Positions 25,340 through 35,950 of a stretch of DNA of 64,000 bases are shown in pieces; positions within the stretch are counted from its first letter, which is position 1, and each line of letters starts with the position of its first letter. Location of the stretch: assembly GCA_016801885.1 (NCBI GenBank), contig CM028884.1, positions 124,001-188,000 on the forward strand, read 5' to 3'. The DNA is from Toxotes chatareus (lineage: Eukaryota; Chordata; Actinopteri; Toxotidae). The position numbers and the translations under genes were made by a program. The notes beneath the pieces are model-generated. The model was not told where the DNA came from. It ran no database searches and saw only the letters and a program-made list of their open reading frames with translations.

Positions 25340-25662
25340 ATGCATTTTATACAGAGGATACAGAAAGCATTTTAACAGAAGTATCTTGTCCAAGTACGTT
25401 TTTACACACACAGGAAATTTGACCTCTGCATTTAACCTATCCATACATAGTGAACAAACACACACAGGGAGCTGTTAATTTAAGTATTAATTAAAATATG
25501 TGAACCTCTAGGATTAGCAGGTAAGTTGAAAGGTGATTTCAGTCAATGGGATGACGATCAGGTGTGACAGTAAAATAGCAGCAGCAGGGACACTATGTTG
25601 GGACAGTTATGCAGGGCTAGTGGAGGAACAGAGCCAAGCAGAAACTAGAAACTAGAAACTTG

Positions 25663-25716
25663 TCTTAAAATTCACATTTTGTGAATTTAAGCATTCACAA
25701 AATGTGAATTCTTAAA
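25663..25716. repeat. Short hairpin
   Basis: Arms around TTCACATTTTGTGAAT (25670-25686) and its inverted copy at 25693-25710, with a short AT-rich loop. Possibly a relic foldback. No other sign of function. Confidence 0.7.
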
Positions 25717-25779
25717 GTGGTGAGTTCTCCTCTAAATGTGTAGTCTATGATTATTATGCTATCTAGCAGACGCAGCCAC

Positions 25780-26305
25780 TCCCTCCAACACCAGTGAACA
25801 TCCAGGGAACGGACATTGAGAGAGTGGACTCTTACAGGTACCTGGGTGTTCACCTGAACAATAAACTAAACTGGACTGACGACACTAACGCCCTATACAA
25901 GAAGGGTGAGACCAGGCTCTACCTTCTTAGGAGACTCAGGTCCTTTGGAGTGCAGGGGGCATTCCTCAGGTCCTTCTTTGACTCTGTTGTGGCATCAGCC
26001 GTTTTCTATAGTGTGGTCTGCTGGAGCAGCAGCATCTCTATGGCAGACAGGAAGAGACTCGACAAACTGATCAGGAAGGCCAGCTCAGTCCTGGGTTGCC
26101 CCCTCGACCCAGTGCAGGTGGTGGGAGAGAGGATGGTAGCGAAGCTATTATCAATGATGGTGAACGAGTCCCACCCCATGTAGGACACACTGACAGCACT
26201 GAGCAGCTCCTACAGTGAGAGGCTGCTTCACCCCAAGACAGTGAAGAAGTGTTATTGCAGGTCCTTCCTTCCTGCTCCCGTTAGACTGTACAACCAGCTG
26301 TGCTG
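25780..26305 (+). pseudogene. LINE reverse transcriptase C-terminal fragment
   Basis: Reads NIQGTDIERVDSYRYLGVHL, then LYKKGETRLYLLRRLRSFGV, with a stop at 26180 and further matches (RSFLPAPVRLYNQLC) to 26305. It is a diverged sister of the fragment at 23486-24001. Both ends are truncated and no clean tail is visible, although 26310-26620 may be remaining 3' untranslated sequence. Confidence 0.85.
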
Positions 26306-26620
26306 AGCAAACCACATGCACACACACACATTCCTGGACTTAATTTTGGTGCAATATGTACAGCATTTCTTTTTTTCATTTATTGCTCAAACTGTGTACA
26401 AGATCATTTTGGTCATTTTGTTTGTAGTATTTATTTTTTCTAAAGATAAATCTGGAGTTTTTATATTTTTGATCTTTTGTATATTCTGTGTGCGACAGGC
26501 CTTCACCCGGACCTGCACTTCACCTCTATCTCTGGTCACTGTGTCCTGCTGTTGTGTGAAATCTACTTGGTTGTGCAGCTTGACATCAGATAGAGGTTGT
26601 GTTTATTTTTGACTGACTTC

Positions 26621-28055
26621 TATATTGAAAAAAGCTAAGTTTGTTTGGTTGCACTGAAAAAAGATAAACCAACAGTTCTGACCCTGGACTTCTGACTAAG
26701 TAGCTACTCAAACACTGCTTGATGTAGTACTAAACCACTTACTATTACTACAGTAACCAAGTGTGTCACTAGGACTGCAGTCTGAAGGATTATAATTTAA
26801 TGATCTTGCTGCAAATACCCACTGGTAGAAACTCAACATGTTTATTTATTTAACCAAAACCACCATCTTTCCCTAAACCTAAGCAAAGTTTTCTGTTGCC
26901 TAGACCACTTATGTAAACCCTGACCCTGGTTTCTGGTGGGACAGTTGAGCACTTTGTACGTCCTCCATCTACCCAAACCTGTTTGGTTACCTGGTATTTA
27001 AGGAGATGATTAAAATGCTGAATCTTTAGTTCTTTCATTACTTTACATTATGACATTACATTAACTTTCACTATTTTTACATTATAGAAATACTTCAGTG
27101 AATTATGATTTGAATCCTCCTCCCACTCTGTTTAATATTCAGATCTGGGGAACAGTCAAAAACACTTGCTGGATCCTACTCTCCTACTTTCCGCTCTGGT
27201 TTCTCTCTCTTTGGACACAGTTCTGCATGTTTCTTTTTTTTCTCTCTCTCTGGTTTGAAAGACATAATCTTCTCAGCGGATTGCAGAAACAGTGAAGCAG
27301 CAATGATTAGGAGCTGGTGTGGTTCTTTTCTGGTTCTGTGAGCAGAGGGAATGGGAGTGGTGCTGGCAGGAAGCCGGGCTGACTGAATGGGGTCATAATG
27401 AAGGGCCACAGGTAGCGGCTCATGGCGAGTCAGCTGAATGACATAGAACAGCCCTCTAGACCCTGGAGGGGAGGGAGGGAGGACTCACAGGACACACAGC
27501 TCTGCCTGCACGCTTGTGGATCCACACTTACTGTATGGGAAAAACCCAACCAGTACTGTTTGATCTGATCCAGTTTGACTTATTAAATGTGATTATCACA
27601 GGCGCATGGAGAGCAATGTGTGAACAGAGCCATTTCCATTATTATTTTTAGTTTCTGTCCTTAATTCTGCAGTAGCTGTTAATCCACAGGATTGGGTATT
27701 CTTAGAGCAGGAACACAACACAAGGTAGACAGGCCAAGGCAGGGATACAGGTGCCAAGTTTGAATGTTTGAGCCTTTCTGTTGTTGATGTTAGTGTCATG
27801 TATGGAGTAGTAATTCTTGTTACTGTTCTGTGCTATCTTTCTCAGCTTGTGTCTTTTTTAGATGTGTCGTCATGGTAACACTGTGTGGGAATGGACCCAG
27901 CAGCCCACTTTAAAGTATATAATACTGGTTGGGGACTTCACAATGGTCAGTAACATACTGCTCTCTGTCAACAACTCTCCAAAGATATCACTATTTTTAA
28001 AATACATGGAAATGGAAATGGTGGAGAGATCCTCTTATTTCTGGATCCTAATAGA
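26621..28055. other. Intergenic, nothing recognised
   Basis: Non-coding. CT-rich tracts at 27180-27250 only. Confidence 0.3.
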
Positions 28056-28545
28056 ACTAATTCCATCACGTTTTTGTTACTTCTAGGTTGGATTATTGCA
28101 AATCCCTGACAAGTCTCAGTGGCTCATGAGATTGCGTCGCCTACTAATCAGAAGGTCAATGGATTGATCCCTGGGTCCTCTGGTCCTCATGTTGCAGTGT
28201 CCTTCCCCCGATGTACCCATTGGTGTTTGAATGTCTGTGTGTGGTGAATGTGTTGTATGCATTTTTGTGTGACTTGGTGAATGTGACTTATAGTGTGACA
28301 CCCTTTGAGTAGTTGATAACTTTACTCTATCATGGAACTTTCTGCCAGCTGGGGCCCAGGCGACAGAAACCTTACAGATGTTTAAGAATATTGTTAAAAC
28401 TTGACTTTTTGATAAAGCTTACACTTACGGCTTGCTCAGCTTGCCCTGAACCAGCCCCTAGTTATTCTGCTATAGGCCAAGACTGCCAGGGGACTTCCCA
28501 TGATGCACCAAGTTCCTCCTCCCCCTGTCCATCTGTATGAATTAA
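28056..28545 (+). mobile_element. LINE fragment interrupted by a SINE
   Basis: At about 28085-28107 a short piece translates as GLDYCKSL, matching the LDYCNSLL block of the LINE at 56185. At 28335-28545 the sequence resumes with NFLPA-like codons, CTTTTTGATAAAGCTTACAC and GGGGACTTCCCATGATGC, the region just after that LINE coding end. Between them lies the SINE at about 28112-28320. Coding capacity is lost. Confidence 0.65.
28112..28320 (+). mobile_element. tRNA-derived SINE, degraded
   Basis: CAGTGGCTCATGAGATTGCG resembles a pol III A box, and GGTCAATGGATTGATCCCTG a B box about 35 bases later. The remainder has GAATGTG-rich sequence and a CCCTTTGAGTAG block typical of this SINE type. Boundaries are approximate. 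Confidence 0.6.
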
Positions 28546-28560
28546 TTTCCCATGTTCCTA

Positions 28561-30430
28561 ATGTGGCGGGAGCGGAGGCTTAAGAAAAAAAGGTATTGCG
28601 ACAACGACACCTGGGGAATTTCACCCCAGGAAATAACTAAGCTATACTGCGTGTAAAGCTACAGATTCTTTAATACCAATTGGGCCAGAGACAGTGTAGG
28701 AGGGTTTAAAAGAAACTGACTTTATTTAACACAAGTAATTAACACAACTGAAATATCAAAAAGAAAACTACAAGTTTAATTTCATTTTCTACCGCTTAAT
28801 CCTCCATCAGGGTCGAGAGAGGCGGGGTACACCCTGGACTGGTCGCCAGTCAATCGCAGGGCTGACACGCAAGGACAGACAACCACACACGCACACATTC
28901 ACACCTAGGGGCAATTTAGAGCAGCCAATTCACCTATCCCATGCATGTTTTTGGTATTGTGGGAGGAAGCCGGAGTACCGGAGAGAACCCACATAGGCAC
29001 AGGGAGAACATGCAAACTCCACACAGAAGGGTCCAGACCGGGAACCTGGAACCCTCTTGCTGTGAGGCGACAGTGCTAACCACTGCACCACCGTGCCGCC
29101 CAAAACTACAAGTCTACTACAAAAAAATAATAATAACAATATACAAAATACAACAAAACAAAGAACTACAAACCAAATAACTCCAGGAAACTAATGTAAG
29201 AAAAGAAATAATGGTTTAAAATATTGTGGAGGTCTCAGTGGAGTAGACGGCTCAGGACTCGTTGACGACCAGCAAACCGCCGAGCAGGACCGCACAAAAG
29301 AACGGCTGTGTGCAAAGAGCAGCAGTCGGCACGAAACGCCGCACTCAACAGACCAACAGAACCGCGACAAAACAAGAAACAGAAAAAATAAAACAGAGCA
29401 GCAGAACAACACAAAACAGAAGAGCAGTGCCTCCTGGGAGTGGCAGCCAGTGGCAGGCCAAGCAATGCCAGGACGCTAAAAGAGAGGGCACATCATAGGT
29501 TTAAAATAATAATAATAATAGTAATAATAATAATGATAATCGGGTTATCCCTTTAAGGAATAACCGAAACAATACATACCACTCTCGCCTGGGCATGGCG
29601 CGACCACGCGAAGGATTAGAGGGCTTGGACCTCAAAGGCCACGGCTCGACCACGCTGCGGCACAAAATGTATATTACCAGCTGACCTGAAGCCAAGCCAC
29701 AGACACATAAAGACAGGCAGACAATGGCAACTTACCGAATGGGCAAGCGAACGGACCCGGAAGCAATCCAGCGGCACAGTCCGTCTCCCACAGTGCCAGC
29801 AACCAGGTGCGCTACGCACACAAAACCCATGTTAAAATGCGCTCATTATGCATGCCAATCAGAGGAGGGATAGCGGTGCATCCTACTTGAATGCGTAGAA
29901 ACAGGTGCCTCAACGGCTGCCACAAACAACAACTATTGCGTCTGATTGAAAGAAGTCACCGCCACACCAAACAAACAATCTGCCACGCCACGCCACAACC
30001 ACCACAGGGGATGAGTGGAACGGGAGGAACAACCGAGGTATGGGCACACCTGCATATATATATAGGGGCGCAATGCGCCTCCCATGACTCCATGTGCCAG
30101 CAGTTGGCACAGTGCCATGTAGTGGCAGGGAGGGAGAAGGTCCTTCGGCTACACTAACTTCTTCTCTCTCCTGTAATTTTGTGCTGTCCTGTCTCTTTCC
30201 TCTGTCCTCCTGCTGTATTGTATAAAACCTTGAGCATAAGACCTCAGGCCAACAGCCCACTGACAGAGGAGCTGAGGCTCTTGGGCGGATGACCCAGAGG
30301 CAGGACAGACAAAATGAAGCCACTTGGTGGGTATCAGCAAAAACGAGACTGAAGGCAGAGCTGTTCCTGAGGAGGCCAAGCAGACTCAGCCGTGTGGCCA
30401 TATAATTTTTTCCCTCTATGGCCACTCTGG
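28561..30430. other. GC-richer block, possibly an unclassified element
   Basis: Base composition and CpG content rise relative to the neighbours, with ACCACGCGAAGG, CCACGGCTCGACC and an imperfect GGTTATCCCTTTAAGGAATA palindrome at 29540-29565. It includes TTTATTTAACAC-type sequence near 28710 and an AAT microsatellite at 29505-29535, and it hosts the SINE at 28775-29101. I found no transposase or polymerase motif. It may be an LTR-type or other repeat whose ends I cannot define. Confidence 0.35.
28775..29101 (-). mobile_element. tRNA-headed SINE with 11-bp target duplication
   Basis: Flanked by AAAACTACAAG at 28764-28774 and 29102-29112, an exact 11-bp duplication that marks retroposition. 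Read on minus, it begins with GGGCGGCACGGTGGTGCAGT and a pol III-like A box, then a B-box-like GGTTCCAGGTTCCC. It continues with the shared body (GAGTTTGCATGTTCTCCC) and ends in an A-rich tail at 28775-28785. It is the same family as 234-456. Confidence 0.85.
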
Positions 30431-31690
30431 GGCTCCATAGTTATCATTGTTGGTGATGATGGATTAGATTTTTACCTTTGTGTGTAGCATCATCAGCTTC
30501 CCTGCCACTCATATCCAGTTCATCTCCTCAAAAATCAGTGCTTTCAGACAGTGTCTCATTTGGACATGCTAATGAAGTGTAGGGTCCCTGGTGTGCTACA
30601 CTGTTTGTAGCCCCCCGCAGAGCCACCAGAATATGTGAATCTCACAAAGCCCAGCCCACCCACATCCTGTGTATGTTTGTGTGTCTGTGTTTCTTTCAGC
30701 TATCCTGCAGAGCTCAATAAGCTAATCCCATCTCACTCTGGCTCTTCAGACTTTCTGCTTGCTGTGACAATGCCCTCCACTCCCAATTCCTCTGCCCCTG
30801 ATATCCCCAGATAGATTTCTCCAGGACAACAGGGATTTTTCATGTAACCAGGTTTCTAATCAGCTTTTCACAAGTGCACATGTGTAATAGACTGCACACA
30901 GGGGACAGCTGAGTGATGGGTGCATCTTTGTGTTTAATTTTCTTATTTTTTAATTATTTAATAAGTTCATCCAGTGAAAGTGAAACAAACACTAAACATC
31001 CTTGACGTCTACATAAGTCTGTCTTCACTGCTGAACATTCAATTTATTTGTTAAATTCAGACCCATTGGTGCTGTGAGGGCTCTGTCTGGATGTCCTCTC
31101 GCTATGGTGTCAGGCTGCTCCTACACAGCCACACAGAAAAAATAAAGAGACCATCTTGCAGTGGGATCTCACACCAGCCACGACGCCCATCAACATGTTG
31201 ATGTTCCGACCAGGAACATCAACATGTACTCAGTACTCAGTAGTCATTACTACATTATTACATTATAGTACCTAGTACTCACGAGTCAGACCACGCCCAT
31301 CTTCATTTTAATCTCAGCTAAACAACTGTAATTTTTTGTGGCTGTATCTTTCGCAGTTGTGACACTGTCACCCTGTCAAAATCTGCCCACAAACAAACAG
31401 ACAGACAGACATATTAACACCTGCATAATTAGACAGTGGTACTTCCTGCTATAGTAGGTGTCTGCATGACAGTATATGCTTTGATGACACACACACACAC
31501 AAGGTGAAAACAATACCTATCACACTGTCTGGCCTGTCACTATCTACTGCGCACTCATAGGTTAGAACATCAGCATGTTGACTAGAGTCATGACTGGTGT
31601 GATCTCATCACAAGATGATCTGTAGTCTTACCCAGTGTCTTAGAATGGATGGGAATAACTGAAACTGGGATACAGGAATCTGTGACTTAA
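30431..31690. other. Intergenic, nothing recognised
   Basis: Non-coding. Short ACAG/ACAC tracts at 31396-31410 and 31488-31500. Confidence 0.3.
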
Positions 31691-31694
31691 GATG

Positions 31695-31985
31695 AATGTG
31701 GGCCAGGGGCATTAAGTGTGTGTGTGAGGGGAGGAATAATGAACCCTTCTCTACTTTCTAACCCTACCCTTTTTGGGTATGTAGGATACCAGGGCGGTGT
31801 TGCCTATAAAAACCAAGTTGGAGGAACAGATTGGCCTGTTCTTCACAGTTAGGACTTTGTGGGTGCTCTGTCTTATTTTTTCTTATTGTTCCAACAACTA
31901 TCAGCTTTCTTTTGAGAAGTTCCTCTCTGAGACTGTGTGATGTGAAATAATTATCGCAGGTAATGTGAGTCTGCACTTGGGTCCT
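31695..31985 (-). pseudogene. piggyBac transposase relic
   Basis: The minus frame reads THITCDNYFTSHSLREELLK then RKLIVVGTIRKNKTE. This is the TCDNFFTS and GTIRKNK region of piggyBac-type DDE transposases, where the Asp is a catalytic residue. After a frame change near 31850 the sequence still reads ALVSYIPKKG, the next family block (SYVPKKGK). Everything before and after is missing or unrecognisable. It is a dead fragment unrelated in position to the TTAA-bounded element at 24841. Confidence 0.85.
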
Positions 31986-31989
31986 CTTC

Positions 31990-33689
31990 CTCTTGTGTTC
32001 CTGGCCACCTCACAACACTTACAGCGGCCGGCTCCTTCTACATTAGGCCATGAACATATTCATCTGTCATAAAATAGCAGTGGACTGAATCTGTACTGTG
32101 ATATGTGACTTGGTGATAGAGGAAAACATACAGGTAAAAACCAACGTTTACATCTGACTTTCTCTTTATAAGAGTACATGGAAAAGAATGAGACAGATGT
32201 GGATGTGTGGACATTGTGGGGATGCTGAAGTGGAGATGACTCTGTCCATCAGGGTCACGTTTGCATGTGGATGTTTGTGCTGTGTGTTGGCATAAGCATA
32301 TTCAGCAGAGTGACAGCGGGATAATCCAAGCTGACAGGGCAGCCGAGCGACCGAGAAGCACCATGCCAGCTTGTTACGCAACACAGGGCAGCTCAGCACC
32401 AGCAGCTACTTCAAAGTGACATGATTATACAACGGCTGGCAGTTTTCATCTCTCTCTTAAGTGTGTGTGAGAGAGAGACATTCAGAGAAAAATCTAATTA
32501 GAATCTGTTTTGACAGTATCGTCTGATGTACTTCACAAAATGTGCTTGTATTTGATTCAGGAAGAGTGTCTGGGATTGAACCAGAATACTGATTCTAATA
32601 TAGTGATATTAGCTGATTCTAATCTGAGTTTCAAACATTGCACTGGGCTTTCAACATGGACTATCAGAGGCACAGCTTCAAGTTGTTCAAAGGAGAAAAA
32701 AGTTTCCTCATTAAAATGCTCAGCTAAAATTTAACTGCAAAAACATGAGTCAAGCATTTCTAGCTCTGCTGCAAACATGATGTAATGACAAAGAGATATG
32801 TATATAGATTTATGGAGTTTATGTGCAGTAGTTCATTTTGAGTCTGTTGAGTCTGATTTTTCTCCTTCAATGGTAGGAAACTAATAATGGTATTATAACT
32901 AGCCTTTAGTCCAGAGCAACCATACTGTCCACATTTACATGAAAGGTGCCATGGATGTCGATAGCCTGTACTGCCAAAACTCACATTAATATGAAAAGTC
33001 TCGAACTGTATTAGTCAGTTTGAATTGGTTCACATTCTCAGAAGGATGGAATATGACTGGAATGAAATATCCATCTTCCAATTTGAGAAATTTTATCATC
33101 ACACTTCATCCTAAATCTGCTTTCATTCTTTTTTGTCCACTTCAGGGCAGGGGGATACAAATAATGAACATAACAGAGACATGTCATCATCATTTCCACA
33201 TCCAGCAGTTACAGAGCAACATTATCATTCATATGGTAATGAGTGCTGTTTGTGTCACTCTAATGAATCTAAGGTCAATGTTTGGTCTCTACCAGCTCCT
33301 GAGGGAAATTTCTGGCTCTTTAACTACTAAATGCCCAGTATGTTCAGTAGTTGATCTCTGCTGTTTGCTGCTGAGCAGATAGTGGACAGAAGCCTTCTAC
33401 AGCTTTTCCACTGAAAACAGCTGCTGCTTTTGCTGAAATGACACTATGAGAGCAGTGAGAGTGAACCAGAACAGTATAATTGTGGACAGCTAAGGGGAAC
33501 TACAAATTGAGTTTGTTGACCCCTTTGACATTACATGTAGTAAACGTAAGAGTTAACAGTGCTTCATGCCGTTCATTTCTTTGACAACCTGTTAAAACGT
33601 CTTTTAATTGTTCATTCAACAGTCTGTAGTGAAGTGAACCCTGAGTAGCTTCACATTGAAACTAACACTCATCTAACAATGTTTCGCAC
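31990..33689. other. Intergenic, nothing recognised
   Basis: AT-rich non-coding sequence with no repeat or domain I recognise. Confidence 0.3.
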
Positions 33690-34300
33690 ACAATTTCAAT
33701 TCAATTTCCATTTTATTTATATCTATTATTTATATCTCAAGGCACATTTCATATAGAGCAGGTCTAGATCTTACTCTATTCTCTACGGAAACCCAACATT
33801 TCCCCCAAGAGCAAGCACTTAGCGATGGTGGCAAGGAAAAACTCCCTACCTTGAAGAGAACCTGGCTCTCGGTGGGTGGCCGTCAGCCTCAACCGCTTGA
33901 GTTGAGAGAGAAAGAGAGAGAGAGAGGGAGAGAGAGGGACCTAACCCTAACTGACTGATTTCCTCTGGCTTTACTGACAAGTACAACTGGGTATCATCTG
34001 CATAACAATGGAAGTTTATGGAGTGTTTCCTAATAATGTTGCCTAAGGGAAGCATATAAAAGTTGAAAAGAATTGGTTCAAGCGCTGAACCTTGTGGAAC
34101 TCATTGTTGACTTCTGAAATTGATCTGATAGGTAAGACTTAGAACAGCCTAATGCAGTTCTGTTGATGCCAATTAAATGTTCCAGTCTCTGTAATAGGAT
34201 GTGATGGTCAATGGTATCAAATGCAGCACTAAAATCTAACAAGGCAAGTACAGAGACAAGTCCTTTTTTCAGATGCACTTATAATGTAATATATAATTTT
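33690..34300 (-). mobile_element. LINE fragment (GAATT-tailed family), deleted
   Basis: On minus, the 3' end at 33690-33850 carries AATTGAAATTG-type tail sequence and the TTGCCACCATCGCTAAGTGC block of this family. At 33946-34278 lie reverse transcriptase pieces: ALLDFSAAFDTIDHHILLQR and IIRKHSINFHCYADDTQLYL, with the YADD catalytic motif intact. A GA microsatellite at 33900-33935 and deletions separate them. It ends against a hAT terminus at 34301. Confidence 0.8.
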
Positions 34301-34670
34301 CAGTGATGTAGGGCCCTATAAAATCTGTTTTATTTTTTCCCAAATTCCATTTTATTTTTTCCCAAAATTCCGTTTTTTCTGTTATAATTTTTGGGAATTA
34401 TGTTTTTTCCATTATAGTTTTTGGGAATCTGCCCCAAAACAATGTGTTTTTAATGTAAATGACTAAAATGTACACAAATTAAACAGAAATTAACTTAAAT
34501 TTACTGAGGTGACAGACAAGTATGCTTTCAGACAGTAGGCGGCATTATCTTTGTCCACTGCCCAGGCATCATTCAGATCCAGACTGTTGCTATGGAGGGA
34601 GGTTAGTATGGCTTGGGAAACTGTTGAGTAGTTGCATCTATCCATGAAGTCAACATCCACAAGAAAGTGC
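34301..34670 (-). mobile_element. hAT relic, 3' terminus and part of transposase
   Basis: CAGTGATGTAGGGCCCTATA at 34301 resembles a hAT terminal inverted repeat type common in fish. Reading leftward on minus from 34670 gives FLVDVDFMDRCNYSTVSQAI and LDLNDAWAVDKDNAAYCLKA, which resembles the middle of a hAT-like transposase. The sequence then reaches the terminus, so the C-terminal part is deleted. It abuts the KDZ element at 34671 with no visible target duplication. Confidence 0.6.
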
Positions 34671-34688
34671 AACCCGGTCTCACTGGAA

Positions 34689-34826
34689 TTCGTGAAACTG
34701 TCACGTTTGTTAATCTAATGTTTCGTGCATGTCAACACGATTTTTTCATCTTTTTCGTGTTCCTCAGAACGAATTTCAAACTAATGTATTTCAATGCGAA
34801 ACTCGTTTCGTGCTCTTAAACACGAA
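34689..34826. repeat. Subterminal TTCGTG motif cluster
   Basis: TTCGTG occurs at 34689, 34722, 34754 and 34807, and its inverse CACGAA at 34821. The cluster is mirrored in the right repeat. Clustered short subterminal motifs of this kind are where many transposases bind, but binding here is inferred. Confidence 0.6.
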
Positions 34827-35198
34827 ATTAAATGTAAAGCACAGTGTACAGAGGGGGTTCAAGGTTCAAAATACATTTAATCCGAACCCTGTTTGCAGTT
34901 CAATACTGCATTTTAATCATCGGATATTTGTCGTATATTATTCTTTAAACATTATACTCCTCGTTTTAGGTTTATCCGTTTTTGTTTTTTTTTTTTTTTT
35001 TTATCAGTTTTTATGTTTTTATTGTTATACCTCTGGTACATTTAAGAATCCAGTGTTATTTTTAGCAACATATCGTCCAACATTTACGATCTAATGTTTT
35101 TATTATTCTTGTTTGCAACAGGATTGATTTAGTCATTTTGTAATAATATAATGTCAGCTTCCTGTTCCTGTTTTACCTCTATACCACCCCGGGTTGTC

Positions 35199-35206
35199 TA
35201 TATAAA
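35199..35206 (+). promoter_or_regulatory. TATA box in left inverted repeat
   Basis: TATATAAA lies about 190 bases upstream of a good splice donor (CAG then GTAAGA at 35391) in an otherwise GC-mixed segment. Transcription would start near 35230 and read inward to the accessory gene. Start site is inferred from spacing. Confidence 0.6.
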
Positions 35207-35229
35207 TGTCCGGATTTGTTTTTCACATA

Positions 35230-35390
35230 AACGGTAATGAAGATACCATTGATAATTCCGTCTGATATAATTTAAAAAAAATTTTTTATAACTATTATTG
35301 TGGAACCGCGTTTTAATTTCATGATTTTCGGTACACCACCACGACACCTGCTGTCGGAAGCGGATCATTCCTTCACCAACCTTCCTCCAG
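35230..35390 (+). other. Predicted noncoding exon 1 of the accessory gene
   Basis: Runs from the inferred start to the donor at 35391. The intron 35391-35747 ends in a pyrimidine-rich CTCCTTGTAG acceptor, and exon 2 begins at 35748. The identical exon and splice sites exist in mirror image at 47993-48150. Inferred from splice signals only. Confidence 0.55.
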
Positions 35391-35950
35391 GTAAGACATG
35401 CTTGTGAGCTGATGGCTTACTTTACCATTAGTTACATGTTTTGCTTACTATACCAATGATTTACAATGCTTTCATGATTAAACACATGACTAGATAAGCA
35501 ACATTACATTTATGAGGGAAAAAATGGCGATATCTTGTAACTCGCGTTTAGCTAGCTTAGTTACGGCTAAGCTAATATTACAAGCTAGTTATTCCTGCGT
35601 AGGAAAGCGTGTAGCAAAGATGCTATAGCACAAATCAGAATGTCTCATCCGTCACACTTAACCTTGATGTAGAAAAGAAAACTGTTAATTTTTGTAGTGT
35701 TTAGTGCGATTGTTATTAACTAATGTTTGTCTCTGTTCTCCTTGTAGTTTCTGTCAACCCATCCCCCTTACCAACTATCTATCATCTATAACCATCTATA
35801 AAACCAAAGGCACTTTTAAGAGCCATCTATCTATCTATCTATCTATTTGTCTGTCTGTCTGTCTGTCTGTCTTGTTAGCTATCTGTATCACTGTTAGTCT
35901 GCCTGTTGGTCTGTTTTGTCTATCTGTTTGATTCTGTTCTGTATGTAATA

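Larger units (their letters stand above)
34671..35872 (+). repeat. Left terminal inverted repeat of the KDZ element
   Basis: Matches the reverse complement of 47503-48701 throughout. It starts at AACCCGGTCTCACTGG and ends in an ATCT/GTCT tetranucleotide run at about 35826-35872. It contains five TTCGTG-type motifs within 140 bp of the end, a poly-T run (34986-35003), a TATA box, a noncoding exon and an intron. Confidence 0.93.

Noticed and set aside
31990..32060. Cysteine-rich minus frame beside the piggyBac relic
   Set aside because: It lies upstream of the catalytic block in another frame, whereas piggyBac zinc fingers are C-terminal. Probably chance.
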